From an uncultured Pseudohongiella sp. (GTDB lineage Bacteria; Pseudomonadota; Gammaproteobacteria; Pseudomonadales; Pseudohongiellaceae), in contig OX638323.1 in the NCBI GenBank assembly GCA_951812715.1, forward strand, positions 2,832,577-2,896,576: DNA of 64,000 nucleotides, in the 5' to 3' direction. Positions 1 to 7,885 of this stretch are shown in pieces (the first letter of the stretch is position 1; every line of letters starts with the position of its first letter). Under the pieces are notes generated by a model. It was not told the origin of the DNA and made no database searches. It saw nothing but the letters and a program-made list of their open reading frames with translations. The position numbers and the translations under genes are program-made.

Positions 1-538
1 CAAGACTTGCCGGCTCCCCGACGGCGTCGGGAATCGCATTCCAGATTTCCTCGATGGCGGCGTGGCCGGCGCCGGTTTCCATGAAGACGCCGATGACGGC
101 GAGATCGCCTGCCGCGGCCTGGTGCACGAAATGGACCTCCATGGGAATGCTTCGGCCGTCCACCGTGTGCTCGCTTGGAAGATGAAAATGGAACTGCAAC
201 AACGAGAAATCCCGGCCTTCCAGACGCATCGAACTGCCCGGGCCCACGTTCACCTGGATGGTATGACCATTGTCGACGACCTCGGCGCCGGTGTATCGCC
301 AGTCGACCTCGAGCGTTCCGCCTTGCGCCGGAATCGCGTCCGCCAGATCGATCGGCGACTGCTGAGCCCCCTCGGCGCAGGCCGCGAACGAAGCGTCCAG
401 ACCGCCCCATTGCACGGGGCCGGTGGCGCCTTCGTAACTCCAGGAAACTTCTTCCGCTCCGTTTACGGGCGAGACCAGGAATCCGGCCAACAACAGCACG
501 CCGCCGGACACAACTATCGGAAATGACCGCTTGTTCAT
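1..538 (-). CDS. alpha-carbonic anhydrase, periplasmic (C-terminus beyond window)
   Basis: Zinc enzyme for reversible CO2 hydration. Read on the minus strand from ATG at 538, preceded by GAGAGGA with good spacing; 179 residues are visible and the 3' end lies outside the window. Residues 1-28 form a Sec signal peptide, so the enzyme should be periplasmic. Family landmarks are QSPIDL at about 60-65, NGHTIQVN at about 90-97, and the zinc site QFHFH (His117, His119) with EVHFVH (His136). PSEHTVDG at about 121-128 also matches the family. A cytoplasmic beta-type enzyme is encoded at 52.8-53.5 kb, so the cell has at least two unrelated carbonic anhydrases. The call is firm; kinetics and essentiality cannot be judged. 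Confidence 0.93.
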   Translation of the reverse strand, partial: MNKRSFPIVVSGGVLLLAGFLVSPVNGAEEVSWSYEGATGPVQWGGLDASFAACAEGAQQSPIDLADAIPAQGGTLEVDWRYTGAEVVDNGHTIQVNVGPGSSMRLEGRDFSLLQFHFHLPSEHTVDGRSIPMEVHFVHQAAAGDLAVIGVFMETGAGHAAIEEIWNAIPDAVGEPASL

Positions 539-604
539 TTTTATCCTCTCAACTTTTGCCAGCGAGCGAATTATTTCCAAAGCCGGCTCACGGGGTCAAG
601 AAAA

Positions 605-620
605 ACCGGTTCGAACCGGT
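605..620. promoter_or_regulatory. perfect 16-bp palindrome between two divergent genes
   Basis: ACCGGTTCGAACCGGT reads identically on both strands. It lies 67 bp upstream of the alpha-carbonic anhydrase start and 90 bp upstream of the vapB-like start. A symmetric operator is possible; the binding protein is unknown. Confidence 0.35.
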
Positions 621-677
621 CTGCTTCGATGCTGAAAAATTTTCGACGGACTGTTTCAAACATAGTTATATTGCTAT

Positions 678-706
678 CCCATACTTTTAAATATTGTTAG
701 TATGGG
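678..706 (+). promoter_or_regulatory. inverted-repeat operator of the vapBC-like pair
   Basis: A perfect 7-bp inverted repeat, CCCATAC (678-684) and GTATGGG (700-706), has a 15-bp AT-rich spacer and ends 3 bp before the antitoxin ATG. VapB-type antitoxins usually autoregulate through such repeats. Role inferred from position and symmetry. Confidence 0.55.
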
Positions 707-709
707 TCG

Positions 710-958
710 ATGAAGACTACAATCGATCTGCAAGACCAACTGCTGAAGCGCGCCAAGCGCCACGCGCGGCAATCCGGGCGGCCTTTGCGCGCCGTGGTCG
801 AGGAAGGACTGCGCAGGGTGTTGGCGGAGCCCAAACCCGCGAACAGCTACGTATTGCCGGACCTGCGGGCAGGAAATCCCGATGCGCGAAATCCGCTCGA
901 CGCGTTTGCCTGGCCTGAATTGCGCGCCGAAATCTACAACGAGCCTGGCGCCGATTGA
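710..958 (+). CDS. VapB-like antitoxin (type II toxin-antitoxin)
   Basis: 82-residue protein whose N-terminus, starting MKTTIDLQDQLLKRAKRHAR, has the short beta-strand plus two helices expected of a ribbon-helix-helix DNA-binding domain. The C-terminal tail, rich in Pro and acidic residues, would wrap the toxin. It would neutralise the PIN toxin encoded by the next gene and repress the operon through the inverted repeat just upstream. The stop overlaps the next start by 3 bases (TTGA), a typical toxin-antitoxin arrangement. No strong ribosome-binding site precedes the ATG. Family assignment rests on size, fold pattern and neighbour. Confidence 0.75.
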   Translation: MKTTIDLQDQLLKRAKRHARQSGRPLRAVVEEGLRRVLAEPKPANSYVLPDLRAGNPDARNPLDAFAWPELRAEIYNEPGAD

Positions 959-1395
959 TCGCCGTCGATTCCAACGTGCTGGTTTACGCACACCGGCGTG
1001 AAGCCCGGCATGGAGCAGCCGCATATTCGCTGCTGGCCGAACTCGCGCAAGGAAACGATCCTTGGGCGATTCCCTGGCCTTGCTGCTACGAATTTTTGAG
1101 CGTGGTTACGAATCGAAAAATCTGGAAGGAATTCGCCACTCCCGCGGCTGCCGCCTGGCGCCAGTTTCTCGCCTGGCGCGAATCCCCATCAAACTTAATG
1201 ATCGGCGAGATCACCGGTTTTGAAGAAGTGTTGGCGGACTTCGTGGTTCGGCCGCATGTGGTTGGCGGGGTCATCCACGATGCCCGTATCGCGGCCTTAT
1301 GCGTAGCGCATGGCGTCGAAGCCTTGCTGAGCTGCGATCGGGATTTTGCGCTTTTTCCCGAACTTCGAACTCGAAATCCTTTCCGTACTCAATAG
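955..1395 (+). CDS. VapC-like PIN-domain ribonuclease toxin
   Basis: 146-residue PIN-domain protein, expected to be a Mg2+-dependent RNase toxin. The acidic active-site set is visible: Asp5 (VDSN), Glu46 (CYEFL), Asp109 (IHDARIAAL) and Asp128/Asp130 (SCDRDF). Translation starts at TTG 955, overlapping the antitoxin stop, which implies coupled expression. All catalytic positions are kept, so the toxin looks intact. PIN toxins of this kind usually cut tRNA or rRNA; the target here is unknown. Confidence 0.85.
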   Translation: MIAVDSNVLVYAHRREARHGAAAYSLLAELAQGNDPWAIPWPCCYEFLSVVTNRKIWKEFATPAAAAWRQFLAWRESPSNLMIGEITGFEEVLADFVVRPHVVGGVIHDARIAALCVAHGVEALLSCDRDFALFPELRTRNPFRTQ

Positions 1396-1514
1396 AAAGC
1401 CTGCCCGTCACCATTCCATGACGGCGCGCAAACCGAATTCGGCGGCTTGATCGCGCAACTCGCTCGCCCTCGATTCCGAATCCGGCCGGATTGCAAAAAA
1501 ATCAAAATGCAGGC

Positions 1515-1545
1515 TTGACCTTAGAGGTAGATCAAAGGTTATGCT
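1515..1545 (+). promoter_or_regulatory. MerR-type metal-responsive promoter/operator
   Basis: A -35 element TTGACC (1515-1520) and a -10 element TATGCT (1540-1545) are separated by 19 bp, the over-long spacing characteristic of MerR-family promoters. A dyad ACCTT (1518-1522) and AAGGT (1535-1539) fills the spacer. The site precedes the MerR-family gene at 1581 by 35 bp, so it probably drives that gene and the efflux permease behind it. Confidence 0.8.
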
Positions 1546-1580
1546 TCAATTCATGGCAGCAAAACCGGGATTGGTAGAGC

Positions 1581-2018
1581 ATGAGAATCAGTGAGTTATC
1601 GAAGCGCACCGGGCTTTCACCGCATACCTTGCGCTTTTACGAAAAGCAGGGTCTGGTCAGCCACAACAGCCGCAGCGAAGGCGGCTACAGGGAATACGAC
1701 GAGACCGATTTGCGGCGGGTGGAATTCGTCCGCACCGCGCGCAACGTCGGCTTCTCCCTGGGAGACATCGCCATGCTGCTGTCCATACGTGTTGACAAGG
1801 ACAGCCATAGCTGCGAACAGGTCACCGAGATTACCCGCCGCAAGTTGAACGAAGTCAACGACCGGTTGCGTGAACTCGAGTCGATGAAGAACACATTGGG
1901 AATTCTTCTCGACAGTTGCTGCGGCGGCCCTGAAAGCGCTATCCATTGTTCGATCATGGAAGCCCTGGAGCATGGACAAGTAGCACAACCGAAACCCGAA
2001 TCGAGTATTTCGTCATGA
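1581..2018 (+). CDS. MerR-family zinc-responsive regulator, ZntR-like
   Basis: 145-residue metal sensor with an N-terminal winged helix (MRISELSKRTGLSPHTLRFY), a dimerisation helix and a C-terminal metal site. The metal ligands Cys78, Cys113, Cys114, His122 and Cys123 sit almost exactly where ZntR has them, and the tail HCSIMEALEHG closely matches ZntR. Zinc, with possible cadmium or lead, is therefore the likely inducer rather than copper. It should distort the 19-bp-spaced promoter just upstream and activate its own operon. The stop overlaps the ATG of the downstream metal permease (ATGA), so one operon is very likely. Confidence 0.85.
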   Translation: MRISELSKRTGLSPHTLRFYEKQGLVSHNSRSEGGYREYDETDLRRVEFVRTARNVGFSLGDIAMLLSIRVDKDSHSCEQVTEITRRKLNEVNDRLRELESMKNTLGILLDSCCGGPESAIHCSIMEALEHGQVAQPKPESSISS

Positions 2019-3061
2019 TATTTCTGGCATCTTTCTGGGATCTGGTGGTCGAAAGCGCCCCCTGGCTGCTGGTGGGCTATCTGCTTGCCGGCATCATCAA
2101 GCAGGTAATTCCCGACCGCTGGGTCAAGGGTCAACTGGCTCAGCCCGGCGCCGGCTCGGTCGTGAAAGCGGCCTTTATCGGCGCGCCGCTGCCGCTTTGT
2201 TCCTGTGGCGTGATTCCCGCCGCGCTCGGCATCCGCAAGGCCGGCGCTTCCAAGGGAGCGACGTCGTCCTTTCTCGTGGCGACCCCGGAGACCGGAGTCG
2301 ATTCGATCTCCTTCTCCTTTGCCGTGCTCGGTCCGATTTTCGCTCTTTGCCGGCCGATTGGCGCAATTCTCAGCGCCATAACCGCCGGCCTGCTGGTCAA
2401 TACCATGGACCGCGAAGACGAATCCGCCGAAGTGGAAACGGACACGGGGCATTGCTGTTCTTCTTCGCAACAGGAAGAGCAGGAGATGCCGCCGCTTGGC
2501 GAGAGATTCGTCAATGCCGTCACTTACGGCTTTGGCAGCATGATCGCAGATACCGCCAAATGGCTGGTAATCGGTCTGGGCGCGGCGGCGCTCATCACCG
2601 TGCTCGTGCCGCAATCCTTCTTTCTGCAATGGGGCGATGGCCTGCTGGCCATGATCGTCATGGTGGTCGTGGGGCTGCCCATGTACATTTGCGCGACCGC
2701 ATCGACTCCGGTGGCGGCAGGTTTCCTGTTTGCCGGCGTATCTCCCGGCGCGGCGCTGGTCTTCATGCTGACCGGTCCGGCTTCCAACATCGCGACCATG
2801 GGCGTGATCAAGGAACAGATGGGAACGCGCTCTCTTATCGCTTACATGGTTGGCGTCATCGGCGCCGCCATTGCCTGCGGCCTGCTATTGAATGAACTCT
2901 ACGCAGTGTTTTCCTGGCCACTGCAATTGTCGGCCATGGAGCACGGCGAAACCTGGTCCTGGTGGCGCCACGCCCTGGCGATGGTACTTACCGTTCTGGT
3001 GCTTAGAGTTTGGATCCAGCCGCGGTTCGCTCAGCGTGGCCGGCTCGCCGAAAACGCCTGA
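2015..3061 (+). CDS. SO_0444-family Cu/Zn efflux permease
   Basis: 348-residue polytopic inner-membrane protein of the ArsP/DUF318-like permease superfamily. The start ATG at 2015 overlaps the regulator stop; a start further upstream would run through the regulator gene. A conserved CSCGVIP motif follows the second membrane segment, and a cytoplasmic loop carries HCC and acidic residues, typical of the SO_0444 branch implicated in copper or zinc efflux. Given the ZntR-like regulator, zinc export is the best inference. The 3' end overlaps the convergent glycerate kinase gene by 31 bp. Confidence 0.8.
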   Translation: MIFLASFWDLVVESAPWLLVGYLLAGIIKQVIPDRWVKGQLAQPGAGSVVKAAFIGAPLPLCSCGVIPAALGIRKAGASKGATSSFLVATPETGVDSISFSFAVLGPIFALCRPIGAILSAITAGLLVNTMDREDESAEVETDTGHCCSSSQQEEQEMPPLGERFVNAVTYGFGSMIADTAKWLVIGLGAAALITVLVPQSFFLQWGDGLLAMIVMVVVGLPMYICATASTPVAAGFLFAGVSPGAALVFMLTGPASNIATMGVIKEQMGTRSLIAYMVGVIGAAIACGLLLNELYAVFSWPLQLSAMEHGETWSWWRHALAMVLTVLVLRVWIQPRFAQRGRLAENA

Positions 3062-3954
3062 TCCGGCAAGCGGTCTACCCTGGCGACGATCTGCTGGGAT
3101 TCATCGAGAACGAACATCCAGTCAGCCTGATCCGGCAGCGTGGCAAGCGCGTGTCGCGTCAGGCGTTCGTAATGCTGAATGAAACGGTGCAATTGCGCTT
3201 CGTTCATGACCGCCGAACCTTCCGCGCCGGCCTGCTCTCGCAGTTTCCGCTCTTGCAGGCCGCGCCAGCGATAGACGCTGTCGAACTCGGGCGCGCACAG
3301 AAAAACGAGGCGATCCAGCCTGCTAAACACCCGCTCGTGATATTCGGCCAGACTGACATTGACGAAGCGGCGCCAGGCGCCGTTCGCATCGTCAGCGGAT
3401 TCCAGTTCATTGACCGGATGCTCCAGTTCGTCCGCGGATTGCGGCGCAAGTCCGGTAAACCAGCCTTCCAGTAAAATGATATCCGGCCGGCCGTCGCGCC
3501 AATCTAATGGCGCGGCGCGATCGTCCAGCGACTTGTCGAAAACCGGCAATAAAATGGAATCGCCCACCGCGGCCACGCTGAGCGCTTCCATGACTGACGC
3601 CAGCAGTTCCAGTTCGTGAGTTCCGGGAACTCCGCGCGTGGCGAGCAGTGGATGGACTGTTGCGGCAAGCTCGCGGCGCCGCGCGCGAGGCAGATAAAAA
3701 TCGTCCACCGACAAGGACATTGCGCTCACATCCCAGTATGCAAGCAGCCTTGGCAACATTGCCGTGATAGTGGTCTTGCCGCTGCCCTGGGAGCCGGTGA
3801 CGCCGATCCGGAGCGGATGCTTCGATCGCGCCGCCAGATCACGCAGCATCCAGGCCAGGGGCAGAATCCATGATGTGACCTGCTCGCGAAAGCTTTCCGG
3901 CAGACGCTGTTCAGCGATAAAGCCGTCGATCAGTTGTTCGGGATATTCAGTCAT
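3031..3954 (-). CDS. D-glycerate 3-kinase-like P-loop kinase
   Basis: 307-residue cytoplasmic P-loop kinase. The Walker A motif GVTGSQGSGKTT lies near residues 50-61, followed by LSVDDFYL and VPGTHELEL, features shared with plant GLYK-type glycerate kinases and their bacterial homologues (phosphoribulokinase/uridine kinase fold). The expected reaction is D-glycerate plus ATP to 3-phosphoglycerate. glyA lies 2 kb away on the other strand, consistent with serine/glycerate metabolism but not proof of it. Related P-loop kinases with other substrates cannot be fully excluded. Confidence 0.75.
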   Translation of the reverse strand: MTEYPEQLIDGFIAEQRLPESFREQVTSWILPLAWMLRDLAARSKHPLRIGVTGSQGSGKTTITAMLPRLLAYWDVSAMSLSVDDFYLPRARRRELAATVHPLLATRGVPGTHELELLASVMEALSVAAVGDSILLPVFDKSLDDRAAPLDWRDGRPDIILLEGWFTGLAPQSADELEHPVNELESADDANGAWRRFVNVSLAEYHERVFSRLDRLVFLCAPEFDSVYRWRGLQERKLREQAGAEGSAVMNEAQLHRFIQHYERLTRHALATLPDQADWMFVLDESQQIVARVDRLPDQAFSASRPR

Positions 3955-4094
3955 CTCTCCGCCGGTCCGTGCTTTAATTTGCCATCCGTAAACCTATACC
4001 GCCAAGACCGCGCGAACAAGCGGAATTACCATGGCCGGTATGTGTTAAGGTTGCCCTCTCGAATCATCGTCCCATTAACTTTTCAGAAACTCCA

Positions 4095-5201
4095 ATGCTG
4101 GGTTCCCTTTACTCCGACCGGCCGCTCGCGGTATCCCCCGCGCTGGCGGCGACCATTGGACTGGAGGAGGCGGTAATGGTGCATGTGCTCGCCGAGTTGC
4201 TTACTTTTCGCGCCACCGAGCAACTCGCGTCTCATCCCGGTCTCGATTTCGTGTTGCTGGATGAAGCCGACATGGGCCGTTTCTTTCCGTTCTGGAAACC
4301 GGCGGATATTGACCGTATCCGCCTGCGGCTGATGCAACTGGACATGCTGGCTTACGAGCCTCACGCGAAGGATCGGGGAGCCGCCTGGTACGCCTTGCAG
4401 CGCATGGAAAGCGCCCCGCGGCAATCGAGCCGGGTGCGCAGGCGGCGCGGTTCCACCGGGCCGATTCCACCGAACTGGCAACCGGACAAGGAATGGATCA
4501 AACAATATAAACAGCAGGGCATTCCCGAAGATTTTATTCACGCCCAGATTGCTCCCTTCGTTTTGTACTGGCGCGAGCGCGGCGAAGCCCGTTTTTCCTG
4601 GGGAAATGAATTTCAAAGATATGTGCTGAAACAATGGCGCGAGGAACAGGCCGCCGCCGGCGCGCGCGAACGTTTCGGCGCCATGGACTGGACATGGCAG
4701 CCAGACGAGGTCGCGCTGGAGATTCTGGTCCGCGACGGCGTCAACCGCAATTTCATTGAAGACGCCGTGGCCGAATTCGTGTTGTACTGGATGGAGCGCG
4801 GCGTGACGCGTGACGCCTGGAATTCGAAGTTCATCGCCCATGTGCAACGGCAATGGCAAAAGTTGCAGGCCGCGGGGTTATATGGCTTGGAGCCGAAGCC
4901 GATTGTACCAGACTGGCTGCCCGGCGCGGCCTGTCTGGAAATTCTGCAACTGGCGCGGATCGACGAGGAATGGGCATTGAGCCAAGTGCCCGAATTTGTG
5001 CTTTATTGGCGCGAGAACGGCGAGGCCAGGGAGTCCTGGAACACCATTTTCCTGCAACGCATCAAGCAGTTGTGGGCGCAGCGCCTGCAGCGGCAGGCAG
5101 TCGAGGAATCCGATGCGGGAGATCAAGTCCCTGCTGGAGCAATCGGAGCGGAAGATCGCGCGTGGCACCAGCGCATCACCGACCGAAGCTGGGCGGAATA
5201 A
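4095..5201 (+). CDS. DnaT-like primosomal protein with three DnaT repeats
   Basis: 368 residues. The first ~100 residues form a DnaT-N-like domain. Then come three copies of the DnaT ssDNA-binding module at about residues 125-185, 197-257 and 272-333, each with a W-x-P start, an FVLYW core (FVLYWRERG, FVLYWMERG, FVLYWRENG) and a closing W before a basic helix. E. coli DnaT has one such module. The likely role is primosome assembly or helicase loading during replication restart. The 3' end overlaps the lambda-P-like gene by 89 bp in another frame, suggesting translational coupling. No phage genes surround it. Confidence 0.75.
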   Translation: MLGSLYSDRPLAVSPALAATIGLEEAVMVHVLAELLTFRATEQLASHPGLDFVLLDEADMGRFFPFWKPADIDRIRLRLMQLDMLAYEPHAKDRGAAWYALQRMESAPRQSSRVRRRRGSTGPIPPNWQPDKEWIKQYKQQGIPEDFIHAQIAPFVLYWRERGEARFSWGNEFQRYVLKQWREEQAAAGARERFGAMDWTWQPDEVALEILVRDGVNRNFIEDAVAEFVLYWMERGVTRDAWNSKFIAHVQRQWQKLQAAGLYGLEPKPIVPDWLPGAACLEILQLARIDEEWALSQVPEFVLYWRENGEARESWNTIFLQRIKQLWAQRLQRQAVEESDAGDQVPAGAIGAEDRAWHQRITDRSWAE

Positions 5202-5796
5202 AGAGCAAACCGGCGGTCACGCCGCGACCGGCAATCGCGACCAGGTCGATGCCGTCAACCAGATGTTCGCCGAGTTTGAACTGGCCTATCACAACCAGTA
5301 TCGCAAAGCCTTCCCCGACAAGGCTTCGCTGAATCGCGCAAAAAAATACTGGCTCGGCCACTTGCGGCGCTTCAGTTCCGCGCAGATCAATCGGGCGACC
5401 GCCGAATTGACCGCATCGAACGAGTTCATGCCGACGCTTGCCGACATGGTAAACGCCTGCCGCGAGGACATCGCCCTGTTCGGTCTGCCGCCGCTGCGCC
5501 GGGCTTACGAAGAAGCCTGCCTGGCGCCGGCGCCCAAGGCGGACCATGACTGGTCCCACGAAGCGGTTTATCTTGCCGGTCGGGCCACCGGCTGGTCTTT
5601 GCTGGCGAGTGAACCCGAGTCAGTGAGTTTTCCGCAATTCAAATATCACTATCTCGATCTTTGCCGACAGGTCGTCGAAGGAACTGAATTGAAAATCGAG
5701 CGTCCCACGCCGCTGCCGCGGGAGATTCAAACTGAACTCAGCGGCGCCGAATTGCGCAAGCGCTTGCGCGAATTGCGCAAGGAACTGGATTTGTAG
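5113..5796 (+). CDS. phage lambda P-like replicative helicase loader
   Basis: 227 residues from ATG 5113, which lies inside the preceding gene. The central region (VNQMFAEFELAYHNQY, then FMPTLADMVNACREDIALFG, then LRRAYEEAC and HDWSHEAVYLAGRATGW) follows the layout of lambda replication protein P: an inhibitor-like helix, a helical hairpin ending in a CRED/CREE-type motif, and a W-HEAVY segment. Lambda P loads DnaB. Paired with the DnaT-like gene, this looks like a chromosomal primosome module that takes the place of dnaTC. Identification is by motif order, not alignment. The start could be further downstream. Confidence 0.7.
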   Translation: MREIKSLLEQSERKIARGTSASPTEAGRNKEQTGGHAATGNRDQVDAVNQMFAEFELAYHNQYRKAFPDKASLNRAKKYWLGHLRRFSSAQINRATAELTASNEFMPTLADMVNACREDIALFGLPPLRRAYEEACLAPAPKADHDWSHEAVYLAGRATGWSLLASEPESVSFPQFKYHYLDLCRQVVEGTELKIERPTPLPREIQTELSGAELRKRLRELRKELDL

Positions 5797-5886
5797 TCCG
5801 GCAATACTCCCAATTTGGGCGCGGCCGTTGCGGGCGAGTCCAAAGCCAATCGCCGACTGCGCCAACCGATGCGCGCTCGCTTCGAG

Positions 5887-5919
5887 TATAATCAGCGTCC
5901 CCGCTTTACGCTCAAGGAG
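5887..5919 (+). promoter_or_regulatory. glyA promoter -10 element and ribosome-binding site
   Basis: A consensus TATAAT sits at 5887-5892; a good -35 element is not obvious. AAGGAG at 5914-5919 lies 6 bases before the glyA ATG and fixes that start. Confidence 0.5.
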
Positions 5920-5925
5920 TAGTAG

Positions 5926-7188
5926 ATGTTCAACCCGGCCGACACCCTGGCAAAATGCGATCCCGCCGTGGCCAAGGCCATCCGCGCGGAAGACAATCGA
6001 CAGGAAGACCATATCGAACTGATCGCATCGGAAAACCATGCCAGCCCCTTGGTGCTGGAAGCCCAGGGTTCGGTGCTGACCAACAAATACGCCGAAGGTT
6101 ATCCAGGCAGACGCTATTATGGAGGCTGCGAACATGTCGACGTGATCGAACAGCTCGCCATTGATCGCGCCTGCGAATTGTTTGGCGCGGACTTCGCCAA
6201 TGTTCAGCCGCATTCCGGCTCTCAGGCCAATGTGGCGGCCTTTGCCGCCCTGATGCAGCCCGGCGATGCCTTGCTCGGAATGAGCCTCGCTCATGGCGGG
6301 CATCTCACTCATGGCGCCTCGGTGAGTTTTTCCGGCCGCATTTACGAGGCGGTGCAATACGGCCTGGACGAGAAAACCGGCGAAATAGATTACGATCAAG
6401 TCGCGCATCTGGCGCGGGATCATCGGCCAAAAGTGATCGTGGCGGGATTTTCAGCCTACTCGCGAATCATCGATTGGCAGCGTTTTCGCGAGATTGCCGA
6501 CGAAGTGGGCGCATATTTGGTTGTCGACATGGCCCATGTCGCCGGACTCGTCGCCGCTGGCCTGTATCCGAGCCCGTTGCCTTACGCCGATGTAACAACT
6601 ACCACGACGCACAAGACCCTGCGCGGACCGCGCGGCGGCCTGATCCTGGCGAAATCAAATCCGAACCTGGAAAAGAAGCTGAATTTCAACGTCTTCCCGG
6701 TCGGACAAGGCGGTCCGCTGATGCATGTCATTGCTGCCAAGGCGGTTTGTTTCAAGGAAGCCATGAGCAAGGAGTTCAAGGCATATCAACAACAGGTGCT
6801 GAACAATTCCCGCGCCATGGCGAATGCCTTCATCGACCGCGGCTTCGATGTCGTTTCCAACGGCACCGACAATCACCTGTTCCTGCTTAGCCTGATTCGG
6901 CAGCGGATAACCGGCAAGGACGCGGACGCCGCGCTCGGTCGGGCCCATATCACGGTGAACAAGAACGCGGTGCCGAACGACCCGAACCCGCCTTTCGTCA
7001 CCAGCGGCCTGCGTATCGGTACCCCCGCGGTCACCACTCGCGGCATGCTGGAGAGCCATGTCGAACAACTGGCTGGCTGGATGTGCGATATTCTCGATGA
7101 TCTTCATAACGAGACACTGATCGGCGAGGTTCGCGAGAAAGTTCTGGCTCTGTGCCGCGAGTTTCCGGTTTACCGGCGAGTCGCCTGA
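5926..7188 (+). CDS. glyA: serine hydroxymethyltransferase
   Basis: 420-residue cytoplasmic PLP enzyme converting serine and tetrahydrofolate into glycine and 5,10-methylene-THF. Family signatures run throughout: [19 protein letters not shown] near the N-terminus, [20 protein letters not shown], and the PLP lysine in the [14 protein letters not shown] segment. The length is the normal family size. It opens a run of housekeeping genes (nrdR, rib genes, nusB, thiL) on the plus strand. The glyA-nrdR-rib order is common in gammaproteobacteria. Confidence 0.98.
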   Translation: MFNPADTLAKCDPAVAKAIRAEDNRQEDHIELIASENHASPLVLEAQGSVLTNKYAEGYPGRRYYGGCEHVDVIEQLAIDRACELFGADFANVQPHSGSQANVAAFAALMQPGDALLGMSLAHGGHLTHGASVSFSGRIYEAVQYGLDEKTGEIDYDQVAHLARDHRPKVIVAGFSAYSRIIDWQRFREIADEVGAYLVVDMAHVAGLVAAGLYPSPLPYADVTTTTTHKTLRGPRGGLILAKSNPNLEKKLNFNVFPVGQGGPLMHVIAAKAVCFKEAMSKEFKAYQQQVLNNSRAMANAFIDRGFDVVSNGTDNHLFLLSLIRQRITGKDADAALGRAHITVNKNAVPNDPNPPFVTSGLRIGTPAVTTRGMLESHVEQLAGWMCDILDDLHNETLIGEVREKVLALCREFPVYRRVA

Positions 7189-7217
7189 GCGGAGCCCCTG
7201 AACGGAACCAAAGCATC

Positions 7218-7673
7218 ATGCATTGTCCTTTCTGTGGCGCGGTAGACACCAAGGTAATCGACTCCCGGCTCGTGTCCGATGGCAATCATGTGCGCCGCCG
7301 CCGCGAGTGCATCACCTGCGAGGAACGCTTTACCACATATGAATCCGCCGAACTTGTCATGCCTCGCATCATCAAGAGCGATGGTTCGCGCGAGCCTTTC
7401 AACGACGAAAAACTGCTCGCGGGCTTGCAGAAGGCGCTGGAAAAGCGGCCCGTGAGTATTGAGCGCGTGGATGCCGCGGTCAATCGGATCAAGGCGAAAT
7501 TGCGCGCCGGCGGCGAGCGGGAAATCCTCTCGCGGGTGGTAGGCGAGGAGGTAATGCGGGAATTGCGCGAACTCGATGAAGTCGCCTTCGTGCGCTTTGC
7601 TTCGGTGTATCGCAGTTTTCGCGATCTCGACGAGTTCCGTCAGGAAATCGAGCGTCTCTCGAAAGGCGGTTAG
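7218..7673 (+). CDS. nrdR: transcriptional repressor NrdR
   Basis: 151 residues. The start [17 protein letters not shown] opens a four-cysteine zinc ribbon (CPFC and CITC) and is followed by an ATP-cone domain (residues about 49-139). NrdR senses ATP/dATP and represses ribonucleotide reductase genes. The ATG at 7218 was chosen because the zinc ribbon must begin there; in-frame codons further upstream run into glyA. It lies 29 bp after glyA. Confidence 0.97.
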   Translation: MHCPFCGAVDTKVIDSRLVSDGNHVRRRRECITCEERFTTYESAELVMPRIIKSDGSREPFNDEKLLAGLQKALEKRPVSIERVDAAVNRIKAKLRAGGEREILSRVVGEEVMRELRELDEVAFVRFASVYRSFRDLDEFRQEIERLSKGG

Positions 7674-7702
7674 GAGAGTTTTAACTTGGTCAGAGCATCC
7701 CT

Positions 7703-7857
7703 GCGGCACAGGGATGTGCCGCCGAATTCGATGGGTGCAGGCAAGCGTTTTCGAAGCGCGGCTTCGAGCGCAGCCGCAACGGCACGGAGCTATGCTCCGT
7801 GACTGGAGCAAGCCATTGAATTCGGGAGCGAAACAAAACCACGCTTTTGTTTTTCGG
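7703..7857. repeat. structured dispersed repeat, copy 1
   Basis: Non-coding block between nrdR and ribD with four inverted repeats. GCGGCAC/GTGCCGC (7703-7722, loop AGGGAT) comes first, then TCGAAGC/GCTTCGA (7751-7767), CACGGAGC/GCTCCGTG (7783-7801) and AAACAAAA/TTTTGTTT (7831-7852). The outer parts recur at 36889-36968 with compensatory stem changes. Function unknown: a REP-like, attenuator-like or MITE-like element. Confidence 0.7.
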
Positions 7858-7885
7858 GACATTAGTCTCCTGGAGGCAGCGGCAT

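Noticed and set aside
1685..2629. Minus-strand open frame of about 314 codons across the regulator and permease genes
   Set aside because: Antisense to two well-supported genes; composition (His/Arg-rich) is typical of shadow frames.
4095..5796. Prophage replication region
   Set aside because: Although the second protein resembles lambda P, there are no capsid, terminase, integrase or lysis genes nearby; flanking genes are chromosomal.
7674..7885. Possible FMN riboswitch upstream of ribD
   Set aside because: The leader is filled by the structured dispersed repeat, which has a similar copy between ispA and dxs; conserved RFN-element boxes were not found.
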